Of a stretch of DNA of 64,000 bases, positions 50,336-58,640 are shown piece after piece. A model generated the notes under the pieces. It was not told where the DNA came from, did not search any database, and was given only the letters and a program-made list of their open reading frames with translations. Position numbers and translations under genes: made by a program. The stretch's first letter is position 1. Every line of letters begins with the position of its first letter. The stretch spans positions 1 to 64,000 of the forward strand of contig CAZBRD010000001.1 of NCBI GenBank assembly GCA_964494205.1, in the 5' to 3' direction. This DNA is from JBBTCX01 sp964494205. Its GTDB lineage: Bacteria > Planctomycetota > Phycisphaerae > UBA1845.

Positions 50336-51340
50336 TTAGAGAGGTTCCTCCACCTCAGCCAGCCGCACGACCTTAATAGCCACGTTTTCTTTCACGCGGC
50401 CCATGTGACCGGCAAACTTATTGCGACCTTCGACCTGAATGATCATCTCGCCCGACACCGGCTTCTCAGTCTGAATGATGTCGCCCGGCTGCAGCGAGAG
50501 CAGCTCTCGCACCGTCATCTTCGTTTCCGCGAGAAACGCCGTGAGGCCAACTTCCGTCACACCCAACCCCTTGGCTATCTCTTCGGACTTGTCTTCCACC
50601 GTCGACTTCCGCTGATACGCAAGCCACCCCTGCGACAGCAGCTTGTCCATCACCGGCTCGATGACGTTGAACGGAATGCATAAGCTCATCGTGCCGACGC
50701 GGCCGCCCATCTTGATCTCGAATCCAATCACGACGACAACTTCGTTCGGCGCGACGATCTGCACGAGATGCGGATTGCTCTCAACCTCCGTGATCGCGAA
50801 GTCCACCTCCATCAGGTCGGTCCACGCTTCGGTCAGCGTGCTGAGCGCGCGACCCGTGATACGACTCACCAGTCGCTGCTCGATCATCGTGAGAGGCCGC
50901 TGTGGAATAAACAACTCCGCGTTCGACCCGCCCAGCAAACGATCGATGATGGGGTAAATGATCAGCGGGCTGATCTCCAGGCAGAGCTGCCCCTCCAAAG
51001 GCTCAGCCGTTAGCAGGTTGAAGTTCGTCGGGTTCGGCAGTGAATGAATGAACTCGCTGTAGGTAAGTTGCTCGGTGGTCGCGACTCGAATCTCGACGAT
51101 CGTCCGCAGGAAGCCCGAAAGCGACGCTCCGAAGCTCCGCGCAAAGCTGTCGTGAATCCCCTCCAGCGCGCGCATCTGCTCCTTGCTGACGCGCTCGGGC
51201 CGCTTGAAGTCGTAGGCGTGCGTCTCCTTCGCCGCCTGCCTGCTTCGTGCAGCCATGCGCTCCCCGGCGGTATCAACGCCCCCAGCCTCCACGGCTGCGA
51301 GCAGTGCATCAACTTCGGATTGGTCTAAGACTTCAGCCAT
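50336..51340 (-). CDS. fliM: Flagellar motor switch protein FliM
   Basis: 334 residues. FliM sits in the C-ring, binds CheY-P and sets rotation direction. The N-terminal CheY-binding peptide is LDQSEVDALLAAV (5-17). The middle domain contains FARSFGASLSGFLRTIVEI and GGSNAELFIPQRPLTMIEQ. The C-terminal SpoA domain has LLSLQPGDIIQTEKPVSGEM near 278-297. All parts look intact. No other flagellar or chemotaxis gene is in the window, so fliM is separated from its usual fliL/fliN/fliP operon. Confidence 0.95.
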   Translation of the reverse strand: MAEVLDQSEVDALLAAVEAGGVDTAGERMAARSRQAAKETHAYDFKRPERVSKEQMRALEGIHDSFARSFGASLSGFLRTIVEIRVATTEQLTYSEFIHSLPNPTNFNLLTAEPLEGQLCLEISPLIIYPIIDRLLGGSNAELFIPQRPLTMIEQRLVSRITGRALSTLTEAWTDLMEVDFAITEVESNPHLVQIVAPNEVVVVIGFEIKMGGRVGTMSLCIPFNVIEPVMDKLLSQGWLAYQRKSTVEDKSEEIAKGLGVTEVGLTAFLAETKMTVRELLSLQPGDIIQTEKPVSGEMIIQVEGRNKFAGHMGRVKENVAIKVVRLAEVEEPL

Positions 51341-51370
51341 GTCCGATCTTTGAATTAACTTGCCCTTTTC

Positions 51371-51412
51371 CGTCCCTCTCCCTCTAAGGGAGAGGGCAGG
51401 GTGAGGGTCTTT
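51371..51412. repeat. CTCTCCCT...AGGGAGAGG repeat, copy 2
   Basis: CGTCCCTCTCCCTCTAAGGG, then AGAGGGCAGGGTGAGGGTC. Palindromic head with a GGGTGAGGGT tail as at 47333-47375. Confidence 0.78.
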
Positions 51413-51577
51413 GGTTTTCAGCGACTATCTCTGTTCGTCCGCGCCCCAACCAGCGCGCGGAATCTTCGCACTATGGGATTATCGGGGAATGGTTTGATTA
51501 GGCTTGAGTCTTGGGAGAGAATCAATGCTGTGCTGCCATCGAATCAGTGGATTGCACAACCATCTCGGAGAAACAAA

Positions 51578-52084
51578 ATGAGTACAAGGCCAATTCTAAA
51601 ACAATTCGCCGACCTACGACAGACCGACTTTGACGAGTTTGCCGTTTGGGTCTCCGTTCACATCATAGACTATGATGAAGAATGGTACGACGATACAGAC
51701 GAGGAAACCTTTCGTCCTTGGCTGGAAGTTTTACCGGTCGATGCCAATCAAACTCAATTTCTCGTTCGAGCGAAATTTGAATTGTCGGACGGAAGAACAC
51801 TCAATGGGTTCATGTCTCCTCAAGATAAGCGCGAGTCACCCTATCTTGGATTCATGCAACCATCCCTTTTTCTGCCCTCCGGCAAGCTTGAGAGTTTTTG
51901 GGAAGGAATGTTTCGACGACCCGACGAGGAACATCACCAGTTTTACGAAGAGCTTGGCGGAAATCCTGCCTCGATTTTTCCTATTGCTTTTTCAGCTGAT
52001 AACGGGTTGGCGATCGGGATCACCAGTGGATTGATACCGGGGTTTTGTTGGAAACCCAAACGAGAAATCGAAGTTTATCATTGA
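51578..52084 (+). CDS. Unknown soluble protein, immunity-like character
   Basis: 168 residues from the ATG preceded by CGGAGAAAC. Upstream frame would run through the repeat at 51371-51412. The protein is acidic and soluble, with FDEFAVWVSVHIIDYDEEWY, LDGRTL-like and FFRRPDEEHH-like parts, and AT-rich codons. No family recognised. Small acidic proteins beside DUF1871-like genes occur in polymorphic-toxin immunity arrays, but no toxin is visible, so this is only a resemblance. Confidence 0.6.
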   Translation: MSTRPILKQFADLRQTDFDEFAVWVSVHIIDYDEEWYDDTDEETFRPWLEVLPVDANQTQFLVRAKFELSDGRTLNGFMSPQDKRESPYLGFMQPSLFLPSGKLESFWEGMFRRPDEEHHQFYEELGGNPASIFPIAFSADNGLAIGITSGLIPGFCWKPKREIEVYH

Positions 52085-52141
52085 ACACCGATTGTTCTTG
52101 CAAAAACTATTCGACAACAAAAACTTGACGTAACCCGGAAA

Positions 52142-52417
52142 ATGAACCCGAAAACCAGAGAATACAAATCCGCCTTCGAGAAAATCCACTTGATCCTGAT
52201 CAAGGAGTGGGACCCGATCGGCGTCGGCTATGAACCATATGCACAGGACGAGTACGACAGTTACATTCCAACGATCTATCGCCTTTTGTCAGAGGGCGCT
52301 GACGAGTACAAGATTGCCCAACATCTCGGACAACTTGCGAACGTAAACATAGGCCTGCCCACAAAACCTGATCGCGACGCGGCCGTCGCGCGTCGATTAC
52401 GTGAAGTCTTTGAATAA
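52142..52417 (+). CDS. DUF1871-like small protein
   Basis: 91 residues, compact and helical: IHLILIKEWDPIGVGYEPYAQDEY near 16-38 (given in parts as LILIKEWDPIGV and YAQDEYDSYIPTIYRLL), then KIAQHLGQLANVNIGL. The WDP(I/F)G and Asp-Glu-Tyr pattern is that of DUF1871/YugE-like proteins, function unknown. It starts 57 bases after the previous gene, and the membrane protein gene starts four bases after its stop. Confidence 0.65.
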   Translation: MNPKTREYKSAFEKIHLILIKEWDPIGVGYEPYAQDEYDSYIPTIYRLLSEGADEYKIAQHLGQLANVNIGLPTKPDRDAAVARRLREVFE

Positions 52418-52421
52418 GAAC

Positions 52422-52781
52422 ATGCACCCATTCGAAGTAACCATCAGCATCGTCGGCGGCATCGCATTGGGCATCATTGCGCTCATGCTGTTCATCTCCA
52501 CGCTCGAATGGCTCGGCTGGAAGGTCGGCCGCAACGCGAAACGCCTGCCCACGAACAAATTGCTCGATGAGAAAATCGTCGTCACCGTTCACCTCGCCAG
52601 CGCCGAAACGCTCGAAAACGTGCGGCTCATCGGCGTCACCGACCCTGGCTCGCCGCAGAAGGGTTTTCCATTTGAACTGCGCGAGCTGATGATCTTCGAA
52701 CACCCCGACGGCCGGCGCTCCATGATCCGCTCGAAATCGATAAAATCCATCGACCTTCCAGCAGCAACGCCAGCAAAGTGA
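52422..52781 (+). CDS. Single-pass membrane protein of unknown function
   Basis: 119 residues. A membrane segment at about 5-28 (VTISIVGGIALGIIALMLFIS) is followed by a soluble domain with KIVVTVHLASAETLENVRLIG and KGFPFELRELMIFEHPDGR. The beta-rich domain resembles a small ligand- or peptide-binding module but no family is recognised. It starts four bases after the DUF1871-like gene. Confidence 0.65.
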   Translation: MHPFEVTISIVGGIALGIIALMLFISTLEWLGWKVGRNAKRLPTNKLLDEKIVVTVHLASAETLENVRLIGVTDPGSPQKGFPFELRELMIFEHPDGRRSMIRSKSIKSIDLPAATPAK

Positions 52782-52827
52782 ATATGCATCAATGGAGTCA
52801 CTCGGACAACGATTCCCAGTCCACCAT

Positions 52828-52855
52828 CTTTGCGCCTCGGCGTCTTTGCGCGAGG
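52828..52855. repeat. CTTTGCG...CTTTGCGCGAGG intergenic repeat
   Basis: CTTTGCGCCTCGGCGTCTTT then GCGCGAGG. This tandem CTTTGCG phrase is of a kind I know as a frequent intergenic sequence in diverse bacteria. Single copy here. Confidence 0.45.
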
Positions 52856-52952
52856 ACGACACTATCAAATTGCAAACCGTGTCTTGATCAGCAGGATTCT
52901 GCTACATTTCAAAAAAGTACAAGAACCCATGAACCCTTAGCCGAACCCAAGC

Positions 52953-53825
52953 ATGCCCGAACTACCTGAAGTGGAAACTGTCGCGCGAACTCTTCGACGC
53001 CACATCGTCGGGCTGAAAATCGACCGCGCGCACCTTGAGCGCCGCGATATTGTTCGCACGAACGCGAAAGAGCTTTTGCAAAGACTTCCGAATCGAACCA
53101 TCAAGGCTGTGGATCGTCGCGCGAAGCGGATTCTCATTTCGCTCGATCCAGTCGGCACACTCGTCGTTCACCTCGGGATGAGCGGACGACTAATCGTTGC
53201 ATCTCAGAGCGACCAGATTGAGTCGCACACGCACATGCGCTTCGGCTTCGCGGGAACAGATGTCGAACTGCGATTCCGCGATCCGCGGCGATTCGGCGGC
53301 GTGTGGTTCTTCGACGGCGAAACACCGCTCGTGGGGAATCGACTCACCGCAGTGGGACCGGAACCTCTCGAAATTCAATTGGCGGAGTTTCGGCAAATCA
53401 TGGGCCGCAAGCGCCACCTGAAAGCCCTGTTGATGGACCAGACCGTTATCGCCGGTCTCGGAAACATCTATTGTGACGAATCGTTGCACGCCGCGCGGTT
53501 GCACCCGAGACGAAAAGGCGACTCGCTCAACTCCGACGAATCGAAACGACTGCTGCAATCGATCCGCAGCATCTTGCGCCGCGCGATTCAATTCAACGGC
53601 TCCACGTTCATGGATTACCGCGACGCGGACGGCGCCGTGGGCCGATTCCAGCAACTGCTGAAGGTCTATCAGCACGAAGGCGAAGGCTGCAAGAACTGCG
53701 GCACGACCATCATCCGTCTCGTCATGAACGGTCGGTCGACGTTCGTTTGCGAGACCTGTCAGCCAGAAACCGCCCTCATCGCCCGGAAGAAGCCTCGCCG
53801 CGCGGTAGACGCCCGGCAAGAATGA
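52953..53825 (+). CDS. mutM: Formamidopyrimidine-DNA glycosylase
   Basis: 290 residues. Excises 8-oxoguanine and ring-opened purines. The catalytic N-terminus is PELPEVETVARTLRRHIVG after Met removal (Pro nucleophile, Glu2). Lys in DRRAKRILISL near 58 and the helix-two-turn-helix MDQTVIAGLGNIYCDESLH near 163-181 are conserved. The C-terminal zinc finger is CKNCG...FVCETCQ near 247-271. Length is normal. Confidence 0.96.
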   Translation: MPELPEVETVARTLRRHIVGLKIDRAHLERRDIVRTNAKELLQRLPNRTIKAVDRRAKRILISLDPVGTLVVHLGMSGRLIVASQSDQIESHTHMRFGFAGTDVELRFRDPRRFGGVWFFDGETPLVGNRLTAVGPEPLEIQLAEFRQIMGRKRHLKALLMDQTVIAGLGNIYCDESLHAARLHPRRKGDSLNSDESKRLLQSIRSILRRAIQFNGSTFMDYRDADGAVGRFQQLLKVYQHEGEGCKNCGTTIIRLVMNGRSTFVCETCQPETALIARKKPRRAVDARQE

Positions 53826-53876
53826 TGGAACAATGAAAAGAGTGATTGATTTCAATACGACGGGAATTCGAAATAG

Positions 53877-54494
53877 ATGAGCATCGAAAAGAAGATTCAA
53901 CAGTTCAAACAAATGGCTGAAGCCGACCCGGAGAACGAACTCGGGCACTTCAGCCTCGGAAAAGCGTACGTGGAGGCTGGGCAACACGCGAGCGCGATCG
54001 AGCCGTTCACTCGCGCGCTCAACCTCAACCCGACGCTGTCCAAGGTCTACCATCTGCTTGGCGAAGCCTATGAGAAGACCGGACAACGCGGCAAAGCCAT
54101 CGAAACCTTGACTCGCGGCGTTACCGTCGCGGACGACCAGGGCGATCGCATGCCGCGCGACTCCATGGCTGGGTTGTTGCGCGAGATCGGCGCCCCCGTC
54201 CCCACTTTCAAACAAGCCCAGCAAACCATCACGGGCGGCGCAGCGGGCGGCGCTTCTGAATCCGGTTTCTCCTGTTCGCGCTGCGGACGTCCGCACGGCC
54301 AACTTGAGAAGTTGCCGTTCAAGGGAAAACTCGGCGAGAAGATCCACAAGAACGTCTGTGCCTCATGCTGGCGCGAGTGGATCCCGATGGGCACGAAAGT
54401 CATCAACGAGCTTGGATTGGCCCTTACCAGTCCCATGGCCCAGGAAACCTACGATCAGTACATGGTAGAGTTTCTGCAACTCGAAGATCGATAG
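53877..54494 (+). CDS. TPR protein fused to a YggX-like iron-trafficking domain
   Basis: 205 residues. The first about 85 hold two to three tetratricopeptide helical pairs: GHFSLGKAYVEAGQHASAIE and KVYHLLGEAYEKTGQRGKAI. After a Gly/Ala linker, residues about 130-205 match YggX: CSRCGRPHGQLEKLPFKGKLGEKI, and CWREWIPMGTKVINELGLAL, given as CSRCGRPHGQLEKLPF and WREWIPMGTKVINELG. YggX protects Fe-S clusters from oxidation. A CxxC pair and a CASC Cys could bind iron. The start (ATG 53877) lies 51 bases after mutM. Confidence 0.82.
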   Translation: MSIEKKIQQFKQMAEADPENELGHFSLGKAYVEAGQHASAIEPFTRALNLNPTLSKVYHLLGEAYEKTGQRGKAIETLTRGVTVADDQGDRMPRDSMAGLLREIGAPVPTFKQAQQTITGGAAGGASESGFSCSRCGRPHGQLEKLPFKGKLGEKIHKNVCASCWREWIPMGTKVINELGLALTSPMAQETYDQYMVEFLQLEDR

Positions 54495-54531
54495 GCTAGT
54501 CCACGCTTAATTGCGTTGCGAGCGCATTGCA

Positions 54532-54565
54532 GGGTGGCACGGTCAAGCCGCAGCTTGGCCGTGGT
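54532..54565. repeat. Palindromic repeat GGTGGCAYGGTCAAGC, copy 3
   Basis: GGGTGGCACGGTCAAGC, CGCA, GCTTGGCCGTGGT. Differs from copy 2 only at the last base. It lies between the TPR-YggX and DUF885 genes. Confidence 0.9.
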
Positions 54566-54711
54566 TGACCACATTCGATTCCCATGCGTTGCCGTTTCCT
54601 GACACATTTCTACGCGCCCCCTTCTTAGCGCAGACCGGTTACGACTTATCATGCTCAACCAACACGTCGCGTGCATCATTCGCACGCGACGGGATTGTGG
54701 AGGAACCGATC

Positions 54712-56460
54712 GTGAAAACTGTTATCAATTGTCTTTTCTGCGCCATTAGTGCGTTGCTACTGATACCACGAGTTGAAGCGCAGACCGATCCGGGGTTGCG
54801 TGACCTATCTGATCGGTACTGGAACGCGATGATGGAGCATAACCCCACTCGCGCCACAGCGATGGGCGATTACCGCTTCAACGATCGGCTGGAGGATGTA
54901 AGCGAAGCGGGTCGCACCAAATGGACGAAGGCGCTCGATGGCCTACTCAAAGACCTCGCGAAGTTGAGCAAAGACAAGATGAGCGCGGACGACAAGTTTA
55001 CGCGCGATCTGCTGGAGCGGGCCCTCCGCGATGATCTGCTCAAGCACGAATGCGGCGAGTACTACATGCCGTTGAACCCTTTGAATGGCCCGCACATTGA
55101 TCTTCCGCTGCTGCTTGTCTCGCAACCGTTTCGCAACGCGGACGATTATCACGCGTATGCCGCGCGCCTTCGCGCTTTTCCACAATTGGTCACCGATCAC
55201 ATCACCAACATGCGTACCGGAATGGCGCTCGGCCGGATTTCACCGCGCGCGGTCATCGAGAAGATCGTTCCACAAATTCGCACGCATTTGATCTCCGATC
55301 CCACGGCCACTGAATTCTACAAGCCCGTGATGAATGCGGGCACGCTGAGCGAGGCTGATCGCGAACAAATCACCAAGGAAATCAAAGGTGCAATTTCTTC
55401 GTCGGTGCTGCCGGCGTACCTACAACTGCTGGCCTTTGTCGAAGATGAGTATCTACCGCGATGTCGCGAAACTGTAGGCATTGGTTCGTTCAAACACGGC
55501 CAGGAGATCTACGAGCAGCTTGCATACCTCAACACGACGGTGCGCTTGAAACCAGAGGCGATTCACGAACTGGGCCAGTCTGAAGTCGCGCGCATTCGCG
55601 GTGAGATGGAAAAGATCAGACAAGAAGTGAAGTTCGAGGGATCGCTGGATGATTTTCTGGCGCACATGCGGACCGATCCGAAATATCGCTTCACTTCGGG
55701 CGAAGAACTATACAAAGCAGCCGAAGACATACTCAATCGTTCGAAGCCCCTGATGGCCAAGCTGTTTGGCAGGTTGCCCAAAGCCGACTGCGTGATGAAA
55801 GAGATGGAGTCATTTCGTGCAGCCTCGTCGCCGGTGGCGTATTACAACCCAACCCCCGAAGACGGTTCGCGACCCGGTTACTATTACATCAACCTCTACG
55901 CGCCACAGGAACGACTTCGCTTCACACTCGAAGCCCTGAGCTATCACGAGGCGGTCCCCGGCCACCATTTGCAGATGGCCCTCGATCAGGAGAACAAAGA
56001 CCTTCCGAAGTTTCGGCGTTATGGCGGCTACACCGCATACATCGAGGGTTGGGCGCTGTATAGCGAAAAGCTGGGATACGAAATTGGCGGTTACGCAGAC
56101 CCTTATTCAAAGTTCGGCCAACTGACGTTTGAGATGTGGAGGGCATGCCGATTGGTTGTTGATACGGGCATGCATGCGAAGGGGTGGACGAGGCAACAGG
56201 CGATCGACTTCATGGCCAAGAACACGAGCCTCGCACTGGTTGATATTCAGAATGAAATCGATCGCTACATCAGCTGGCCGGGCCAAGCGCTGGGATACAA
56301 AGTCGGTGATATCCGCATCGTGAATCTTCGCAAGGAGGCCGAGCAGAAGCTGGGAAGCAAGTTCGACGTGAAAGCATTTCACGACACGCTGCTCGGCGGC
56401 GGTGCAATGCCGATCGATATGCTGGAATCTCGAATGCGCGAGTGGATGGCCAAACAATAA
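54712..56460 (+). CDS. DUF885 family exported protein
   Basis: 582 residues from GTG 54712, which has GGAGG eight bases upstream; a longer frame would run back through the repeat at 54532-54565. A signal peptide (VINCLFCAISALLLIPRVEA) precedes a mainly helical DUF885 body. The metal-site segment YHEAVPGHHLQMALDQE lies near 411-427 and GYTAYIEGWALYSEKLG near 438-454; together they resemble an HExxH-type peptidase centre. DUF885 proteins are predicted metallopeptidases. Two hydrolase genes follow on the same strand. Confidence 0.87.
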   Translation: MKTVINCLFCAISALLLIPRVEAQTDPGLRDLSDRYWNAMMEHNPTRATAMGDYRFNDRLEDVSEAGRTKWTKALDGLLKDLAKLSKDKMSADDKFTRDLLERALRDDLLKHECGEYYMPLNPLNGPHIDLPLLLVSQPFRNADDYHAYAARLRAFPQLVTDHITNMRTGMALGRISPRAVIEKIVPQIRTHLISDPTATEFYKPVMNAGTLSEADREQITKEIKGAISSSVLPAYLQLLAFVEDEYLPRCRETVGIGSFKHGQEIYEQLAYLNTTVRLKPEAIHELGQSEVARIRGEMEKIRQEVKFEGSLDDFLAHMRTDPKYRFTSGEELYKAAEDILNRSKPLMAKLFGRLPKADCVMKEMESFRAASSPVAYYNPTPEDGSRPGYYYINLYAPQERLRFTLEALSYHEAVPGHHLQMALDQENKDLPKFRRYGGYTAYIEGWALYSEKLGYEIGGYADPYSKFGQLTFEMWRACRLVVDTGMHAKGWTRQQAIDFMAKNTSLALVDIQNEIDRYISWPGQALGYKVGDIRIVNLRKEAEQKLGSKFDVKAFHDTLLGGGAMPIDMLESRMREWMAKQ

Positions 56461-56485
56461 CGCGCCAGCGTGGCGGAACTAATAG

Positions 56486-57370
56486 ATGGTCGATCTGCGT
56501 CAAACAAGCACTCAGCCAACGGCTATTGAGACCAAAGTCATCAAACCCCGACGAATCACCACCAAACGAGTGCTGCTTGGCTTGGTTTTGATGTATGTCT
56601 CCGCGGTGGCGGTAGTCAGCCTCTTTCAGGAAAAACTAATCTATCATCCTTCCCGTGAGATCAAACATACGCCTCGCGAACGTGGACTTGAGTACGAGGA
56701 CCTGAAACTCCAAACGGCGGACGGCGTGAATATCTCCGCGTGGTACGTTCCACACGACACAGTCAAAGCACACATCCTGTTCTTCCACGGCAACACGGGG
56801 AACATCGGAAACCCAATGGCTGAGTTGGCCAAGCTCCACTCCTTGGGCTACGCCGTTATGCTGGTCGATTATCACGGGTACGGGCAGAGCGAAGGAACGC
56901 CAAGCGAACAAGCAACTTATCAGGATGCACAAGCCGCCTGGAACTACCTGACCGTCACGCGCGGCATCCCGGCCAAGTCGATCGTCGTCATGGGCGAATC
57001 GCTCGGTGGGGGGATTGCGATAGATTTGGCATCGCGAGTTGAACCCGGCGCGCTTGTGACCAAATCTACTTTTACAAGCATGGCGGATGTCGGCGCCCTG
57101 CACGCCGGCTGGCTACCTGTCCGCATGATTCTTCGACATCGATATGATTCGATCGATAAAGTCCCAAACATCAAATGCCCCAAACTCATCATCCACACAG
57201 CCGGCGACAAGCTCATTCCCATTGCTCAAAGCAGGAAGCTATTCGCTGCAGCCGCCGAGCCGAAGCAGTTCATGGAAACTCCTGGGGTTCATCATGCAGG
57301 CGGGTTCATGCACTCGGCTGAATTTGCACGACAAATGGATGAGTTCATCCGAAATGCTTTGGCCAACTAA
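56486..57370 (+). CDS. Membrane-anchored alpha/beta hydrolase (first of pair)
   Basis: 294 residues. An N-terminal membrane anchor (LLGLVLMYVSAVAVVSLFQ, about 31-49) is followed by an alpha/beta hydrolase of the ABHD13/BEM46-like type: ILFFHGNTGNIGN near 94-106, the elbow VMGESLGGGIAIDLASR with Ser in GxSxG near 171, acid in HTAGDKLIPIAQ, and His in GVHHAGGF near 268. Probable lipase/esterase facing the periplasm. Paralogous to the next gene. Confidence 0.88.
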   Translation: MVDLRQTSTQPTAIETKVIKPRRITTKRVLLGLVLMYVSAVAVVSLFQEKLIYHPSREIKHTPRERGLEYEDLKLQTADGVNISAWYVPHDTVKAHILFFHGNTGNIGNPMAELAKLHSLGYAVMLVDYHGYGQSEGTPSEQATYQDAQAAWNYLTVTRGIPAKSIVVMGESLGGGIAIDLASRVEPGALVTKSTFTSMADVGALHAGWLPVRMILRHRYDSIDKVPNIKCPKLIIHTAGDKLIPIAQSRKLFAAAAEPKQFMETPGVHHAGGFMHSAEFARQMDEFIRNALAN

Positions 57371-57471
57371 ACCCAAAAAATGGAATGTGTCCCCAATGAG
57401 CCTGTGCAAGAACGTGTACGATCCGTGGCGGCTTTGGAATTTGTGTATGAAACCAAGCTACAATCTTCAGC

Positions 57472-58380
57472 GTGGCCGAAAACACAGAACATCTCCCACC
57501 ACATGAGCCGACGGGCCACGACGCCACAACTCGCCCGGACGGAAACCCGGCAAGGGTGAAGAAAAAACGAATTAACCCACGGCGCTTGCTCATCATCATC
57601 GCCTCAACATACCTTGTCGTGGTTATGTTTGTCGGCCTGCTGCAATCTAAGCTGATCTATTTTCCATCGAAGGTGATCGAAGCCACTCCCTCTGACGTCG
57701 GGCTTGCGTTCCAAGACGTGAAACTCACGACCGCCGACGGCGTCGCGATCTCTGCATGGTTTGTGCCCTGCGACGGCGCTGACACGACGGTTCTCTTTTT
57801 TCACGGAAACGCAGGTAACAACAGTCACCGCGTGGCGGAGTTGAAGACGCTTCATTACCTCGGATTCAACACGCTGATCGTGGACTACCGTGGTTATGGT
57901 TTGAGCCAAGGTCACCCCGGCGAACGCGGCACCTACCTCGATGCTGACGCTGCGTGGAAGTATCTGACGGAAACTCGCAGAATCCCCGCGAACCGGATTG
58001 TCATTTTTGGGGAGTCGCTCGGCGGAGCCGTCGCTATCGATCTCGCGTCGCGCGTTTCGCCTGGCGCATTGGTGGCGCAATCAACGTTCACAAGTCTCGC
58101 GGATGTCGGATCCATTCACTACCCGTTGTTGCCGGTCGGCCTCATCCTTCAACATCGATATGAATCCATCAACAAAGTCGGAAGGATCACTTGCCCAAAG
58201 CTCTTCATCCACACCACCGACGACTCGCTGATACCACTGAGCAACGGAAAGCGTCTCTTCGAAGCCGCAGCTCCGCCCAAAGAGTTCATGCAAACACCGG
58301 GCGAGCACAACTCCGGAGGATTCATGTATACAAACGAGCACGCCGCGCAAATGAAAGCGTTTATCGAAAACGTCGTGTAG
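57472..58380 (+). CDS. Membrane-anchored alpha/beta hydrolase (second of pair)
   Basis: 302 residues, GTG start. Same layout as the preceding gene: a basic N-terminus, membrane anchor (LLIIIASTYLVVVMFVGLLQ), FFHGNAGNNSHRV, IFGESLGGAVAIDLASR, HTTDDSLIPLSNGKRLFE, and GEHNSGGF. IDLASRV.PGALV and STFTSxADVG are shared almost exactly, indicating an ancient tandem duplication. Function as above. Confidence 0.88.
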   Translation: MAENTEHLPPHEPTGHDATTRPDGNPARVKKKRINPRRLLIIIASTYLVVVMFVGLLQSKLIYFPSKVIEATPSDVGLAFQDVKLTTADGVAISAWFVPCDGADTTVLFFHGNAGNNSHRVAELKTLHYLGFNTLIVDYRGYGLSQGHPGERGTYLDADAAWKYLTETRRIPANRIVIFGESLGGAVAIDLASRVSPGALVAQSTFTSLADVGSIHYPLLPVGLILQHRYESINKVGRITCPKLFIHTTDDSLIPLSNGKRLFEAAAPPKEFMQTPGEHNSGGFMYTNEHAAQMKAFIENVV

Positions 58381-58640
58381 GAGTCGGCTCCCACGAAGTG
58401 ATCCAATTATGCGGACCTTGAATCGCTTTTGAGGGAGACGGTCGTTTGCAGGAGTTGAGGATTATCAGAAGCTCTTTCGTGTTTCGCCTGCAACAGAATC
58501 CCACACCCAATACATCGCGACACTCTGCCGATATTTCATATTGAAGTATTAGAACACTTTGTCCGGCCAGACCGACAACGACAAATTTTAGCGCGGCCGC
58601 GGTGAAACCACACGCGCCGACGTGGACGGGGAATTCCCAT

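Noticed and set aside
53190..54347. A 385-codon minus-strand open frame across mutM and the TPR-YggX gene.
   Set aside because: It is a mirror of two well-supported genes in GC-rich DNA, has no recognisable domain, and its residue composition is that of an antisense frame.
7709..54565. The possibility that the palindromic repeats form a CRISPR array.
   Set aside because: Copies are tens of kilobases apart, differ in surroundings, and no cas gene is present.
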